NCBI GenBank assembly: GCA_905214875.1
Contig: CAJMNR010000001.1
Span: 155,514-219,513 of the forward strand
Reading direction: 5' to 3'
Origin: an uncultured bacterium
Lineage (GTDB): Bacteria > Bacillota > Clostridia > Lachnospirales > Lachnospiraceae
Length of the DNA: 64,000 nt
The translations under genes were made by a program, and so were the position numbers. Below, piece by piece: positions 52,988 to 61,975 of this stretch; the first letter of the stretch is position 1, and each line of letters opens with the position of its first letter. The notes under the pieces were generated by a model. The model made no database searches, was not told where the DNA came from, and saw nothing but the letters and a program-made list of their open reading frames with translations.

Positions 52988-53467
52988 TCAGTTGATAAAT
53001 ACGATAACCACACTGAGATACATGAAGTAGATTGCTATGATACAACAGGGAAACAATAAGTAACCGGCATGTTTATCAATTTTTATATATAATAGTGTGT
53101 TCAGTAATACAAGCCCAAGGTACAGAAGGTGCAGAAATGCGGATAAGAGCCACAAGGTGGAATTGAAAAAAACGATCATCCAAAATGTATGCAACAGCAG
53201 CTGACCTGCACATGTACCAAGTGCAACCAACTTTTCCTCACGATAGACATGGGATTCTAGTACGAGGTAAGAGGCAAGCCCAATGGCTATGTAAACAATG
53301 ATCCATAGTAGCAACATGATAAAGACCGGTGCAGTGAGCGGAGGCTCATCAATTGTCTTGCAGACATTCCTAATATCTTTAATGTTAAAAATACCTGTGA
53401 GAAGCCCGAGGAGCATTGGGCCACCCAGACAGAGAAGTAAACGAATCCGTTGTTCTGAACGTAACAA
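52988..53467 (-). CDS. TspO/MBR family membrane protein
   Basis: A 159-residue protein with five predicted helices in the TspO pattern. The first loop carries DEPPLTAPVFIMLLLWIIVYIAIG (the family's kPp..P...f...W..lY...G). The middle helix is QLLLHTFWMIVFF, where the family has Q..lN..W...FF. It ends with a hydrophobic helix closing on IN. The Asn-to-His change and the loss of PYL.W in the last helix make it a divergent member. TspO proteins bind porphyrins and sterols and respond to stress. The start is a TTG at 53467 with AGGTGA upstream. Confidence 0.7.
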   Translation of the reverse strand: MLRSEQRIRLLLCLGGPMLLGLLTGIFNIKDIRNVCKTIDEPPLTAPVFIMLLLWIIVYIAIGLASYLVLESHVYREEKLVALGTCAGQLLLHTFWMIVFFNSTLWLLSAFLHLLYLGLVLLNTLLYIKIDKHAGYLLFPCCIIAIYFMYLSVVIVFIN

Positions 53468-53551
53468 TCATATCACCTACAATCCATAAGATATTTATAG
53501 TATATGAAGGAACGTCCAAATATATAGGTGAAAAAAGGCCGAAAATATTTT

Positions 53552-54187
53552 TTAGTATCCTAAGGACTCTCCTACAATGATAACCTTGATTCTTCCTTTT
53601 ACTCTGGACTTACGAGTTACGACTTCTTGACAGCACATGCAGCCATCCGTTAAACAGTTTCCGCACATGCCGGTAGTACTGCAAGGAGTACCAGTATTAA
53701 GGCGGACACCGTTTGGTGGTGCAGCAAAATTATGTACACGTTCAATTCCTGCCTTAACATCTGTGACTAATTTATTAATACCGGCAATAACAATAACGTT
53801 ACGTGGGCCAGTAATCAGGCAGGCAACACGGTTACCGTTCCCATCGATGTTGATTAGTTGTCCATCTAAGGTAATGGCGTTACTACTCATTAAGAAATAA
53901 TCAGCCATCACGGCTTTTCCATAGAATTCACGTTGTTCCTCTGGCGTCTTTGCAGTAGAACGGTCAAGGATTTCATAATCCTCAGGGGAGAGGGCATCAA
54001 GTAAGCCAATTTCTTTAATGGTCATGGAGCCACCCCATGTAACGCTGCTTCCTTTTTCCATAAGGGAAAGTGCAAGTTCTTTGGCTTCTTCTCTCGTATT
54101 GCAGTAATAGCCTTCCATATTACGAAGTTTAAGTTTTTTGATTAAATTTTCGCTAAGATTTTTAAAAGATTGCTCTTTTGGATCCAT
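53552..54187 (-). CDS. LUD domain protein (lactate utilization, YkgG/DUF162 family)
   Basis: A 211-residue LUD-domain protein. Family marks are VTWGGSMTIKEIGLLDAL, DYFLMSSNAITLDGQLINID and GPRNVIVIAGINKLV. The C-terminus adds a Cys-rich segment (PCSTTGMCGNCLTDGCMCCQ) that may hold an Fe-S cluster. LutC/LutB relatives take part in L-lactate oxidation, but this single-gene clostridial form has no assigned role. AGGAGG lies upstream of the ATG at 54187. It is divergent from topB. Confidence 0.88.
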   Translation of the reverse strand: MDPKEQSFKNLSENLIKKLKLRNMEGYYCNTREEAKELALSLMEKGSSVTWGGSMTIKEIGLLDALSPEDYEILDRSTAKTPEEQREFYGKAVMADYFLMSSNAITLDGQLINIDGNGNRVACLITGPRNVIVIAGINKLVTDVKAGIERVHNFAAPPNGVRLNTGTPCSTTGMCGNCLTDGCMCCQEVVTRKSRVKGRIKVIIVGESLGY

Positions 54188-54351
54188 AATAGTACCTCCT
54201 TATAATTTGAGTGATAAATTTACGAAAGAAATTGTAGCATACCTATTGGAAAATTACTACTTGAATGGGTGTTATAATTTTCTGAATGAAAAATAAAATT
54301 ATATGTAGTATAATAGTAGAAGTTTGCATTTTAGGAAAGTAGAGATTTTGT

Positions 54352-56388
54352 ATGTCGAAATACTTATATATATCAGAAAAACCAAGTGTTGCCCGCGAAT
54401 TTGCGAAGGCACTAAAATTAAATGGATCCAATAAAGATGGGTATATTGAGACTGATGATGCAATTGTCACATGGTGTGTAGGGCATCTTGTGACAATGAG
54501 TTATCCGGAAGCCTATGATCCAGCTTTAAAACGTTGGACATTTCAGACGCTCCCATTTATACCTGAAGAATTCAAATATGAGGTGATTCCGGGAGTAAGC
54601 AAGCAGTTTGACATTGTAAAAAGCCTGTTAACGAGGGACGATGTATCACGAATCTATGTTTGTACCGATTCCGGGCGTGAAGGGGAATACATATACCGTC
54701 TTGTAGATCAGATGGCAGGTGTAGGACCTGATAAGGAAAAATATCGTGTATGGATCGATTCTCAGACAGAAGAAGAAATCCTTCGTGGAATTAAAGAAGC
54801 GAAACCACTCAGCGAATATGACAATCTAGGAGATGCAGCTTATCTTCGTGCGATGGAAGATTATCTGATGGGGATCAACTTTAGCCGTGTCATTACACTG
54901 AAGTATGGAAATAACTTGATGAAGTATCTGAACCGAGAAAAGTATATGGCAATCAGTGTCGGTCGTGTTATGACCTGCGTACTAGGAATGGTTGTGCGTA
55001 GAGAACGAGAAATCAGAGCCTTTGTAAAGACACCATTTTATCGTGTAATCGGTAACTTTGATTTATCAGGAACCACAGTAGAAGGCGAATGGAAAGCAGT
55101 CGAAGGATCGAAGTTTTTTGAGTCGCCGGCATTATATAAAGAAAACGGCTTTAAAGAAAAAGAGATTGCATTAGGATTAATCGATCGCTTAAGCGAGAAT
55201 CCACCTTTAAATGCAGTGATTGAAAAGGTAGAAAAGAAGAAAGAATTAAAGAATCCACCACTATTATTTAACTTGGCTGAACTTCAAAATGAATGTTCCA
55301 AGTTATTTAAAATCAGCCCGGATGAAACACTTAAGATCGTTCAGGAACTATACGAAAAGAAATTAGTAACATATCCAAGAACCGATGCCAGAGTATTATC
55401 CACAGCGGTAGCAAAGGAAATCCATAAGAATATTGGAGGACTTAGAGGCTATCCGATTGCAAGAGACTTGGCAAATGAGGTTTTAGCAAGTGGAACGTAT
55501 AAAGGGATTGCAAAGACACGTTATGTAAATGATAAACAGATTACAGACCATTATGCCATTATTCCGACGGGACAAGGACTTAGCGCTTTAAACAGCGTAT
55601 CCACCACCGCAAGTAGAGTATATGAAGTAATCGTAAGAAGATTTTTAAGCGTGTTCTATCCACCAGCAGCATATCAGAAAATTGCACTTACTTTTATGCG
55701 TGAAAATGAACGTTTCTTCGCGAACTTCAAAGTATTAGTAGACCAAGGATACTTTAAAGTGACGACGAATTCATTTTCAAAGAAAGCAGCAAAGAAGACA
55801 GAAGAAGATTCTGAACAAAATGCTGATGCAGGCAATACATTAGACGAGAAACTTCTTGCAACACTACATTCCTTGAAGAAGGGAACGATTGTCGACATTA
55901 AAGAGTTTGCAGTAAAAGAAGGAGAGACTTCACCTCCAAAACGTTATAATTCTGGTTCGTTGATCTTAGCGATGGAAAATGCGGGACAATTAATTGAGGA
56001 TGAAGAACTTCGTGCCCAGATGAAGGGAAGCGGAATCGGAACAAGTGCGACAAGAGCGGAAATCCTAAATAAATTAATTAAGATTGAGTACTTAAGCCTG
56101 AACAAGAAGACGCAGATTGTGACTCCACACCTAATTGGTGAATTAGTGTTTGATATCGTCAGTGCCTCCATTAAGAGCTTATTAAATCCTGAACTTACTG
56201 CAAGTTGGGAAAAAGGACTTACGTATGTGGCAGAAGGCACAATTACGAAAGAAGAGTATATGGAGAAGCTAGAAAGCTTTATCGTACGTATGACAGAGAA
56301 GGTGAAAACGACGAATTATCAAGCACAGCTATATCGTTGTTTTGATGAAGCAGCAAGTAATTATAAAACGAAGAAAACAAAAGGGTAA
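54352..56388 (+). CDS. topB: DNA topoisomerase III
   Basis: A 678-residue type IA topoisomerase. The N-terminal Toprim domain has SEKPSVAREFAKAL (catalytic Glu) and CTDSGREGEYIYRLVDQM. The active-site Tyr lies in VTYPRTDARVLS, and conserved GSGIGTSATRAEIL follows. It relaxes or decatenates DNA. It lacks C-terminal zinc fingers and ends in a basic KTKKTKG tail. The TDSGREGE form of the Toprim motif is like that of Bacillus-type TopB. It may be followed by the beta-helix gene as a separate unit. Confidence 0.95.
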   Translation: MSKYLYISEKPSVAREFAKALKLNGSNKDGYIETDDAIVTWCVGHLVTMSYPEAYDPALKRWTFQTLPFIPEEFKYEVIPGVSKQFDIVKSLLTRDDVSRIYVCTDSGREGEYIYRLVDQMAGVGPDKEKYRVWIDSQTEEEILRGIKEAKPLSEYDNLGDAAYLRAMEDYLMGINFSRVITLKYGNNLMKYLNREKYMAISVGRVMTCVLGMVVRREREIRAFVKTPFYRVIGNFDLSGTTVEGEWKAVEGSKFFESPALYKENGFKEKEIALGLIDRLSENPPLNAVIEKVEKKKELKNPPLLFNLAELQNECSKLFKISPDETLKIVQELYEKKLVTYPRTDARVLSTAVAKEIHKNIGGLRGYPIARDLANEVLASGTYKGIAKTRYVNDKQITDHYAIIPTGQGLSALNSVSTTASRVYEVIVRRFLSVFYPPAAYQKIALTFMRENERFFANFKVLVDQGYFKVTTNSFSKKAAKKTEEDSEQNADAGNTLDEKLLATLHSLKKGTIVDIKEFAVKEGETSPPKRYNSGSLILAMENAGQLIEDEELRAQMKGSGIGTSATRAEILNKLIKIEYLSLNKKTQIVTPHLIGELVFDIVSASIKSLLNPELTASWEKGLTYVAEGTITKEEYMEKLESFIVRMTEKVKTTNYQAQLYRCFDEAASNYKTKKTKG

Positions 56389-56417
56389 ACCAAAACAGTG
56401 GGAAAATGTGCATTTAT

Positions 56418-56446
56418 TTTACATTGCTTATTGTATGTGGTAAAAT
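56418..56446 (+). promoter_or_regulatory. Promoter of the beta-helix gene
   Basis: TTTACA at 56418-56423 and TAAAAT at 56441-56446 are spaced 17 nt, with a TGG extended -10. Confidence 0.6.
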
Positions 56447-56475
56447 ATCCAATAATATTGAAGGAGAGGCGCAAT

Positions 56476-57144
56476 ATGTACGAACAATTACTTATAAAGA
56501 ATTTATATGATTTAGATCAGACAATTGCAGCAGAGTTATTACAGAAATTTGATTATCCATGGGAGGTATTACCTCATATCTCTAATTATATACTTGAGTT
56601 AGGAAAGACATTGCCAGAAAGCGAATATGAGAAAAAAGGCGAGAATGTCTGGATTGCAAAGGATGCCAAAGTAGCACCAACTGCTTACATTAATGGCCCT
56701 GCCATTATCGGAAAAGGAGCAGAAATTCGTCACTGTGCATTTATTAGAGGAAATGCAATCGTTGGAGAAGGCGCTACAGTAGGTAATTCTACAGAACTTA
56801 AGAACGTAATCTTATTTAACAGTACACAAGTGCCACATTATAACTATGTTGGAGACTCCATCTTAGGATATAAAGCACACTTTGGTGCAGGTTCCATTAC
56901 ATCAAACATTAAGTCAGACCGTTCCTTAGTAACTGTTAATGTGGATGGTACAAAAGTAGAAACTGGATTAGTTAAGGTTGGCGCACTGGTAGGCGACCAT
57001 GTAGAAGTTGGATGTAATAGTGTTTTGAATCCTGGAACAGTGGTAGGAAAACATTCAAATATTTATCCATTATCCATGGTTCGTGGATTTGTTGCAGAAA
57101 ATAGCATTTATAAAAAAGCCGGAGAAATTGTAGAGAAGGCTTAA
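56476..57144 (+). CDS. Left-handed beta-helix (LbH) protein, GlmU C-terminal-like
   Basis: A 222-residue protein. An N-terminal helical segment (about 1-55) precedes hexapeptide repeats of the left-handed parallel beta-helix (GPAIIGKGAEIRH, GNAIVGEGATVG, GALVGDHVEVGCNSVLNPG). YVGDSILGYKAHFGAGSITSNIKSD strongly resembles the acetyl-CoA/GlcN-1-P binding region of GlmU. No uridylyltransferase domain is present, so it is either a stand-alone acyltransferase or a sugar-nucleotide-related binding protein. GGAGAGG lies before ATG 56476; the frame from 56398 spans the promoter and is rejected. Confidence 0.82.
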   Translation: MYEQLLIKNLYDLDQTIAAELLQKFDYPWEVLPHISNYILELGKTLPESEYEKKGENVWIAKDAKVAPTAYINGPAIIGKGAEIRHCAFIRGNAIVGEGATVGNSTELKNVILFNSTQVPHYNYVGDSILGYKAHFGAGSITSNIKSDRSLVTVNVDGTKVETGLVKVGALVGDHVEVGCNSVLNPGTVVGKHSNIYPLSMVRGFVAENSIYKKAGEIVEKA

Positions 57145-57170
57145 GCTTATATAGTTTGTTACACTAACCT

Positions 57171-57193
57171 GGCTGCACTATTTATCGTGCAGC
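57171..57193 (+). terminator. Hairpin after the beta-helix gene (weak terminator)
   Basis: TGGCTGCAC / GTGCAGCCA is a 9-bp stem, but no T-tract follows, so termination is uncertain. Confidence 0.45.
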
Positions 57194-57282
57194 CAAGTTC
57201 ATGTTGAAATATATGTAGTAACACTTAGTTTTACATAAGCAAAATAGAATAGAGTTAATGGCGAGAGAGGAAAAAGAGAGTA

Positions 57283-60186
57283 ATGCGTATTGACGGAGTT
57301 GTTAGAAACAAGGGGCGTAGAGTCCTTCAAAAGACAGAGGATGCGGCAAGAAGGATGAATTATTACCTGCTATATACGATTATTTTTATAGTCATGAGTA
57401 GCTTGGTATTTTCATTTTTCTTTCTAAATGGGAAGTCTCTTGTTACAAAGTGGGATGGGCTTTCCCAACATTTTAATGCACTAGGTTATTATGGACAATG
57501 GCTTAGAAAGATCGTGAGAGGAATCTTATTTGAACATAAGTTTGAGATTCCGATGTGGGATTTATCCATTGGATATGGAGCAGATATCATAACTACACTG
57601 CACTACTATGTGATTGGAGATCCATTGGACTTATTGGCAATCGGTGTGCCAATTCGATATACGGAATACTTATATGAATTTTTGATTGTGTTAAGAGTCT
57701 ATCTTGCAGGACTTGCATTTTCTTATTATGCAAAGTCCCATGGAAATGGAAAATCTGCGACAATCATAGGAAGTCTTGTCTATTGTTTTTGTGGGTATGT
57801 GCTTGTGGCAGCAGTAAGACACCCATACTTTACAAACCCTATGATATATTATCCAATGATCCTTGTAGGAGCAGATCGAATCCTAGAGAAAAAGAAGCCT
57901 GGATTATTTATCGGAATGTTAGGTATTGCTTGTATTAGTAATTTTTATTTCGCATATATGATTTGTGCACTTACTGTGTTATATGTAGTGATACGATATT
58001 TTTCGATGCAGGAAAGCTTTCAATTAAAGGCGGCACTTGGTATGTGCATGAAGTTTGTATTTTTTGCACTGATAGGTGTTGCGATGGCAGGAGTCCTTAT
58101 GATTCCTGTAATCAATGTATTGATGAGTACCCATAGGATGGGAGCAAGTAATAATATATTGACGGTTTATCCGTTACAGTATTACATAAAGTTATTTTCA
58201 AATTTTGCCACATCGAATAATGATTACTGGACTTGTACGGGGCTGAGTGCAATCAGTATTATCGCAGTAATCCTTTTATTTATGAAGAAGAAACAAAACA
58301 AAGAGCTAAAGATCGCATTTGTCATTATGACAGCTATGCTTATGATTCCTTATGTAGGACATGTAATGAACGGATTCTCCTATGTATCGAATCGCTGGTG
58401 CTGGGGATATGCAGCATTAGTTGCTTATATTGTCGTAAAAACTATTCCAGACTTAGTAAAAGTGACAGGAAAAGAAGTAAAAACGATTTCAATATGTGTG
58501 GTTGCATACCTAGCAATATGCATGGTAAGCCATATCGCAAGAGATGAGCATAATATGCTAAATGGTGTAATTATGGTGGTATTTTGCCTCTTCCTAGCAG
58601 CGGCGGTATTATATCAGAACATGAGAAAGTATATAAAACATGTGGCATTTGCACTTACTGCAGGTACTATTTTCCTAAATGCATTTTATATGTATGGGTT
58701 ACAAAATGAAAATTATATTCATGAGTATGTGGACAGTGGACAACCGTACAAAAAGCTTACGACGAACCTTCCAAGTGATATGGTGGAAGAGCAAAACGAT
58801 AAAGTGGTCAGCCGTTATGATCAGATTGGATCAAATAAATGTGATAATACGGCGATGCAAAACGGACTTTATGGAACGGATTTTTATTTTAGTCTCAATA
58901 ATGGATACATATCTCAGTACTTAGATGAAATGTATCTTAACATTGGGATTGAAGACACCTATACCAATTTAGATGGAAGGACGATTATGAGTGCGTTGGC
59001 ATCCGTGAAGTATTTTATACTTCCAGATAATTTAAAAGCATATCTTCCATATTTGTATAAAGAGAAAAGTATTGATTCTGTTGAGTTAGAAAATGTAGAA
59101 AGAATTGAAAGTGCAACAGGCCTTGCGCTTGATTCGGAAGGAAAAGGGGGAGTGGATGCCAAGACGGGAACCGTTTCGGTGCCATCAACCGTATTTAATC
59201 TGTATAAGGCAAAAAATCCATTGGCTATGGGATATACGTATGATTCTTACATCAGTCGCGAGGAATATGACGAGATGTCTGTAACCGATAAACAAGAAGC
59301 GTTGTTACAAGGAGTCGTTCTGGAAGAGTCCAATGTTAAAAAAGCATCTTTAACATTGAAAAACAAAGAAGTCCCTTATACTATCGATACAGAAGGAGAT
59401 GTAACGGTTAAGGACGGAGAGATACAGGTAAACAGTAAAAATGCTACCGTTACAATCAAAACTAATGGACTGAAAAAGAGTGAAACTTATCTTATCTTTG
59501 ATCAGCTAAAGTTTCAATCATTGAATCCGCTTTCTGCTTATAACGATAAGTATTGGGATACACTGTCTCGATATAAGAAAGAAGAGGAAAAACTTAAATA
59601 TCGAGACTGGGAAAGCGTATTTAATTATACTGGCAATATGATTGTGACCGCAGATGAGGTCGAGAAAAAGCTAGTATGTTATACATCTGATTACAATTTC
59701 TATTCTGGTAAGACCAATTATTTGGTGAACTTGGGATATAGAGACCAGAAAGTAAATGAAATCACCCTTACCTTTAAGGAACCAGGAAAATACACATTTG
59801 AGAAAATGAGCGTTGTCTGCCAGCCAATGAAAAACATTAGCTCAAACATTAAGAAATTAAACAGAGAACATTTGACCAATGTAAAAGTAAAGACAAACAA
59901 AATTACAGGAAAAATCACTTGCGATAATGATAAAGTACTGTGTATGTCAATCCCTTATAGCGACGGTTGGTCCGCTTATGTAGATGGGAAAAAGACAGAA
60001 GTAAAACAGGCGAATACAATGTATTTGGCAATTGAACTTGAAAAAGGAGAACATAAAGTAGAATTCAAATACCAGACACCACAACTTAAATTAGGCGGAA
60101 TTGTAAGTTGCCTTGGAATCATAATGTATGCAGTAGTGCTGTTCGTTTATAAGAGAAAAGAGAGACACGAATCTACATTGAACTAA
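57283..60186 (+). CDS. YfhO-family polytopic glycosyltransferase (GT-C-like)
   Basis: A 967-residue integral membrane protein of the YfhO family. The first roughly 470 residues carry about 12 helices and early-loop motifs TKWDGLSQHFNALGYYGQWL (acidic Asp typical of GT-C folds) and DLSIGYGADIITTLHYYVIGDPL. The C-terminal roughly 450 residues form an extracytoplasmic domain ending in a last helix (about 935-955). YfhO-type enzymes transfer a sugar from undecaprenyl phosphate onto envelope polymers such as lipoteichoic acid. It precedes GtrB- and GtrA-like genes, a consistent set. Confidence 0.88.
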   Translation: MRIDGVVRNKGRRVLQKTEDAARRMNYYLLYTIIFIVMSSLVFSFFFLNGKSLVTKWDGLSQHFNALGYYGQWLRKIVRGILFEHKFEIPMWDLSIGYGADIITTLHYYVIGDPLDLLAIGVPIRYTEYLYEFLIVLRVYLAGLAFSYYAKSHGNGKSATIIGSLVYCFCGYVLVAAVRHPYFTNPMIYYPMILVGADRILEKKKPGLFIGMLGIACISNFYFAYMICALTVLYVVIRYFSMQESFQLKAALGMCMKFVFFALIGVAMAGVLMIPVINVLMSTHRMGASNNILTVYPLQYYIKLFSNFATSNNDYWTCTGLSAISIIAVILLFMKKKQNKELKIAFVIMTAMLMIPYVGHVMNGFSYVSNRWCWGYAALVAYIVVKTIPDLVKVTGKEVKTISICVVAYLAICMVSHIARDEHNMLNGVIMVVFCLFLAAAVLYQNMRKYIKHVAFALTAGTIFLNAFYMYGLQNENYIHEYVDSGQPYKKLTTNLPSDMVEEQNDKVVSRYDQIGSNKCDNTAMQNGLYGTDFYFSLNNGYISQYLDEMYLNIGIEDTYTNLDGRTIMSALASVKYFILPDNLKAYLPYLYKEKSIDSVELENVERIESATGLALDSEGKGGVDAKTGTVSVPSTVFNLYKAKNPLAMGYTYDSYISREEYDEMSVTDKQEALLQGVVLEESNVKKASLTLKNKEVPYTIDTEGDVTVKDGEIQVNSKNATVTIKTNGLKKSETYLIFDQLKFQSLNPLSAYNDKYWDTLSRYKKEEEKLKYRDWESVFNYTGNMIVTADEVEKKLVCYTSDYNFYSGKTNYLVNLGYRDQKVNEITLTFKEPGKYTFEKMSVVCQPMKNISSNIKKLNREHLTNVKVKTNKITGKITCDNDKVLCMSIPYSDGWSAYVDGKKTEVKQANTMYLAIELEKGEHKVEFKYQTPQLKLGGIVSCLGIIMYAVVLFVYKRKERHESTLN

Positions 60187-60252
60187 TATGAAATAAGTGG
60201 TAAAATACATAAGGTTTTCCTTATGGAACGAAAGAAAGAGAGAGAATTTTAA

Positions 60253-61200
60253 ATGAAATTATCATTAGTAGTCCCTTGCTATAATGAAGTAGATACCGTA
60301 GAGAAATTCTATGATGCAGTGAAAACTGCATTCAAAGAAAAGATAAAAGAGTACGAAATTATTTTTGTAAATGATGGAAGTAAAGATCGGACATTAGACA
60401 AACTACATCAGATATTTAATGCGAACGAAGAAAAGATTAAAGTAGTAAGTTTTTCAAGAAACTTTGGAAAAGAATCTGCAATGTATGCGGGATTAAAGCA
60501 AGCAGTAGGTGATTATGTAACAATCATCGATGCTGACTTGCAGCAAAGGCCTGAAATAGTAGTAGATATGGTACATATATTAGACGAACAACCAGACATT
60601 GATTGTGTTGCGGCATATCAGGCAGAAAGAAAGGAAGGAAAGGTCCTAACATTTTTTAAGAACACATTTTATAAAGTTATTAATAAAATGTCAGAAGTGG
60701 AGTTTGTCTCCGGTGCAAGTGATTTTAGAACGTTCCGTCAGTCGGTGAATCAGGCAATTTTAGACTTACCGGAACATAATCGATTTTCCAAGGGCATTTT
60801 TTCTTGGGTAGGATTTAATGTACATTATATGCCATATGAAGTACAAGAACGAGAAGGCGGCGTATCGAAATGGTCATTTGTAAAGTTATTCCGATATGCA
60901 ACGGATGGAATTTTAGCATTTACTACAGCACCACTTAAGCTTGCAGTAGGAATTGGTGGAATAACGACATTGGGAGCAATTGTTTACTTTATCGTTTTCT
61001 TACTTGATTTTCTAATAAATCACCATGGGATATCTTCCACAACATGGGTAATCGGCGTGCTAATTTTCTGTTGTGGAATACAACTTTTAGTATTGGGCAT
61101 AATTGGAGAATATCTATCTAAATTATATATGGAGGGAAAGAATCGACCAATCTATATTGCCAAAGAAATATTATCTTATGAGGATGGAAAAAATGATTAA
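60253..61200 (+). CDS. GtrB/DPM1-like glycosyltransferase (undecaprenyl-phosphate sugar synthase)
   Basis: A 315-residue GT2 enzyme with an N-terminal catalytic domain: LSLVVPCYNEVDTVEKFYDA, IFVNDGSKDRTLDKL, VVSFSRNFGKESAMYAGLKQ and the DXD-containing IIDADLQQRPEIV. Two C-terminal transmembrane helices (about 228-255 and 265-290) identify the GtrB/DPM1 type, which moves a sugar from a UDP-sugar to undecaprenyl phosphate on the inner leaflet. The gtrA-like gene overlaps its end by 8 bp. The upstream YfhO enzyme would use the lipid-linked sugar. Confidence 0.93.
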   Translation: MKLSLVVPCYNEVDTVEKFYDAVKTAFKEKIKEYEIIFVNDGSKDRTLDKLHQIFNANEEKIKVVSFSRNFGKESAMYAGLKQAVGDYVTIIDADLQQRPEIVVDMVHILDEQPDIDCVAAYQAERKEGKVLTFFKNTFYKVINKMSEVEFVSGASDFRTFRQSVNQAILDLPEHNRFSKGIFSWVGFNVHYMPYEVQEREGGVSKWSFVKLFRYATDGILAFTTAPLKLAVGIGGITTLGAIVYFIVFLLDFLINHHGISSTTWVIGVLIFCCGIQLLVLGIIGEYLSKLYMEGKNRPIYIAKEILSYEDGKND

Positions 61201-61651
61201 TAAATTTATGGAGTTATATAAAAAATACAAAGAAATCATTATGTATTTATTTTTTGGAGTTACAACAACAATTGTAAACTGGGTCATCTATATTTGTTTA
61301 ATAAAAGTAGGAAGCATGACAGTAGTAGCGAACATGATAGCATGGCTAGGTGCCGTATCATATGCATTTATTACGAATAAGCTATTCGTTTTCGAAAGCA
61401 AGTCAATGAGCCCAGATGTTGTATTAAAAGAAGGCATAAGCTTTTTTATGGCTAGAATGTTTTCAGGCGTATTTGAAATTATTGGACCAGAAGTCTTGAT
61501 GTCGGCTGGTATGCACCAACAATTATTTGGAATCAAGGGATTTGTTGCAAAGATTGTAATCAGTGTCCTTGTAATCATTATGAATTATGTACTTAGTAAG
61601 CTCCTTGTTTTCAGAGATAAGAAAGAGATGGAGTATGCTACAACAAAATAA
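61193..61651 (+). CDS. GtrA-like flippase/membrane protein
   Basis: A 152-residue GtrA-family protein with four transmembrane helices (IIMYLFFGVTTTIVNWVIYI, SMTVVANMIAWLGAVSYAF, FMARMFSGVFEIIGPEVL and KIVISVLVIIMNYVLSKLLVF). FGVTTT..NW and the C-terminal NY.LSK..VF are family marks. It is thought to help flip the undecaprenyl-phosphate sugar made by the GtrB-like enzyme. ATG 61193, with GAGG upstream, overlaps the gtrB-like stop by 8 bp; the longer frame from 61103 is rejected. Confidence 0.9.
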   Translation: MINKFMELYKKYKEIIMYLFFGVTTTIVNWVIYICLIKVGSMTVVANMIAWLGAVSYAFITNKLFVFESKSMSPDVVLKEGISFFMARMFSGVFEIIGPEVLMSAGMHQQLFGIKGFVAKIVISVLVIIMNYVLSKLLVFRDKKEMEYATTK

Positions 61652-61663
61652 AGTTTGAGAATG

Positions 61664-61706
61664 AGCAGCAAAAAGTAGTAACAATTAAAACTACTTTTTG
61701 CTGCTT
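61664..61706 (+). terminator. Terminator after the YfhO-GtrB-GtrA cluster
   Basis: A perfect 16-bp stem AGCAGCAAAAAGTAGT / ACTACTTTTTGCTGCT; the T-tract is short (TTATTG). Confidence 0.8.
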
Positions 61707-61975
61707 ATTGTTTGTGAAAAAGTACAAAAATGAAAAAAAATCATCAAAAGCTATAGACTATTTAGGAAATTTGTGAGAAAATAGAGTCGACTGTGGATAA
61801 AAATAGATACAGAGTATCTATTATGAAAAATTGTTAATGTTTATGTTATTTAATACATAAAAATGGAATTTTACAAGTAAATAGCCACAGAGAAAGAAGC
61901 ATAACAGTAGATCACTGTACCAATACAGTTTAACGTCTATTGCTTTATAAAATGTATATTGAAAGGAGTTTCAAC
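61707..61975 (+). promoter_or_regulatory. Upstream region of the NifU-like/GGGtGRT unit
   Basis: The gap is AT-rich. It contains a perfect palindrome TAGATACAGAGTATCTA (61804-61820), a TTGTTA at 61831-61836 that could act as a -35 box with a weak TACATA 17 nt on, and a short ACAGT / ACTGT repeat (61904-61918). A strong GAAAGGAG site precedes the ATG at 61976. No known regulator site was recognised. Confidence 0.4.

Noticed and set aside
54352..56388. Apparent loss of the second Asp in the Toprim motif of topoisomerase III (TDSGREGE)
   Set aside because: The same TDxGREGE form is, as far as I recall, normal in Bacillus-type TopB, so it is not evidence of inactivation.
61765..61800. TTTAGGAAATTTGTGAG as a further repeat-element remnant
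   Set aside because: Only a short match (about 10 nt) without hairpin arms and not next to the preceding terminator; could be chance.
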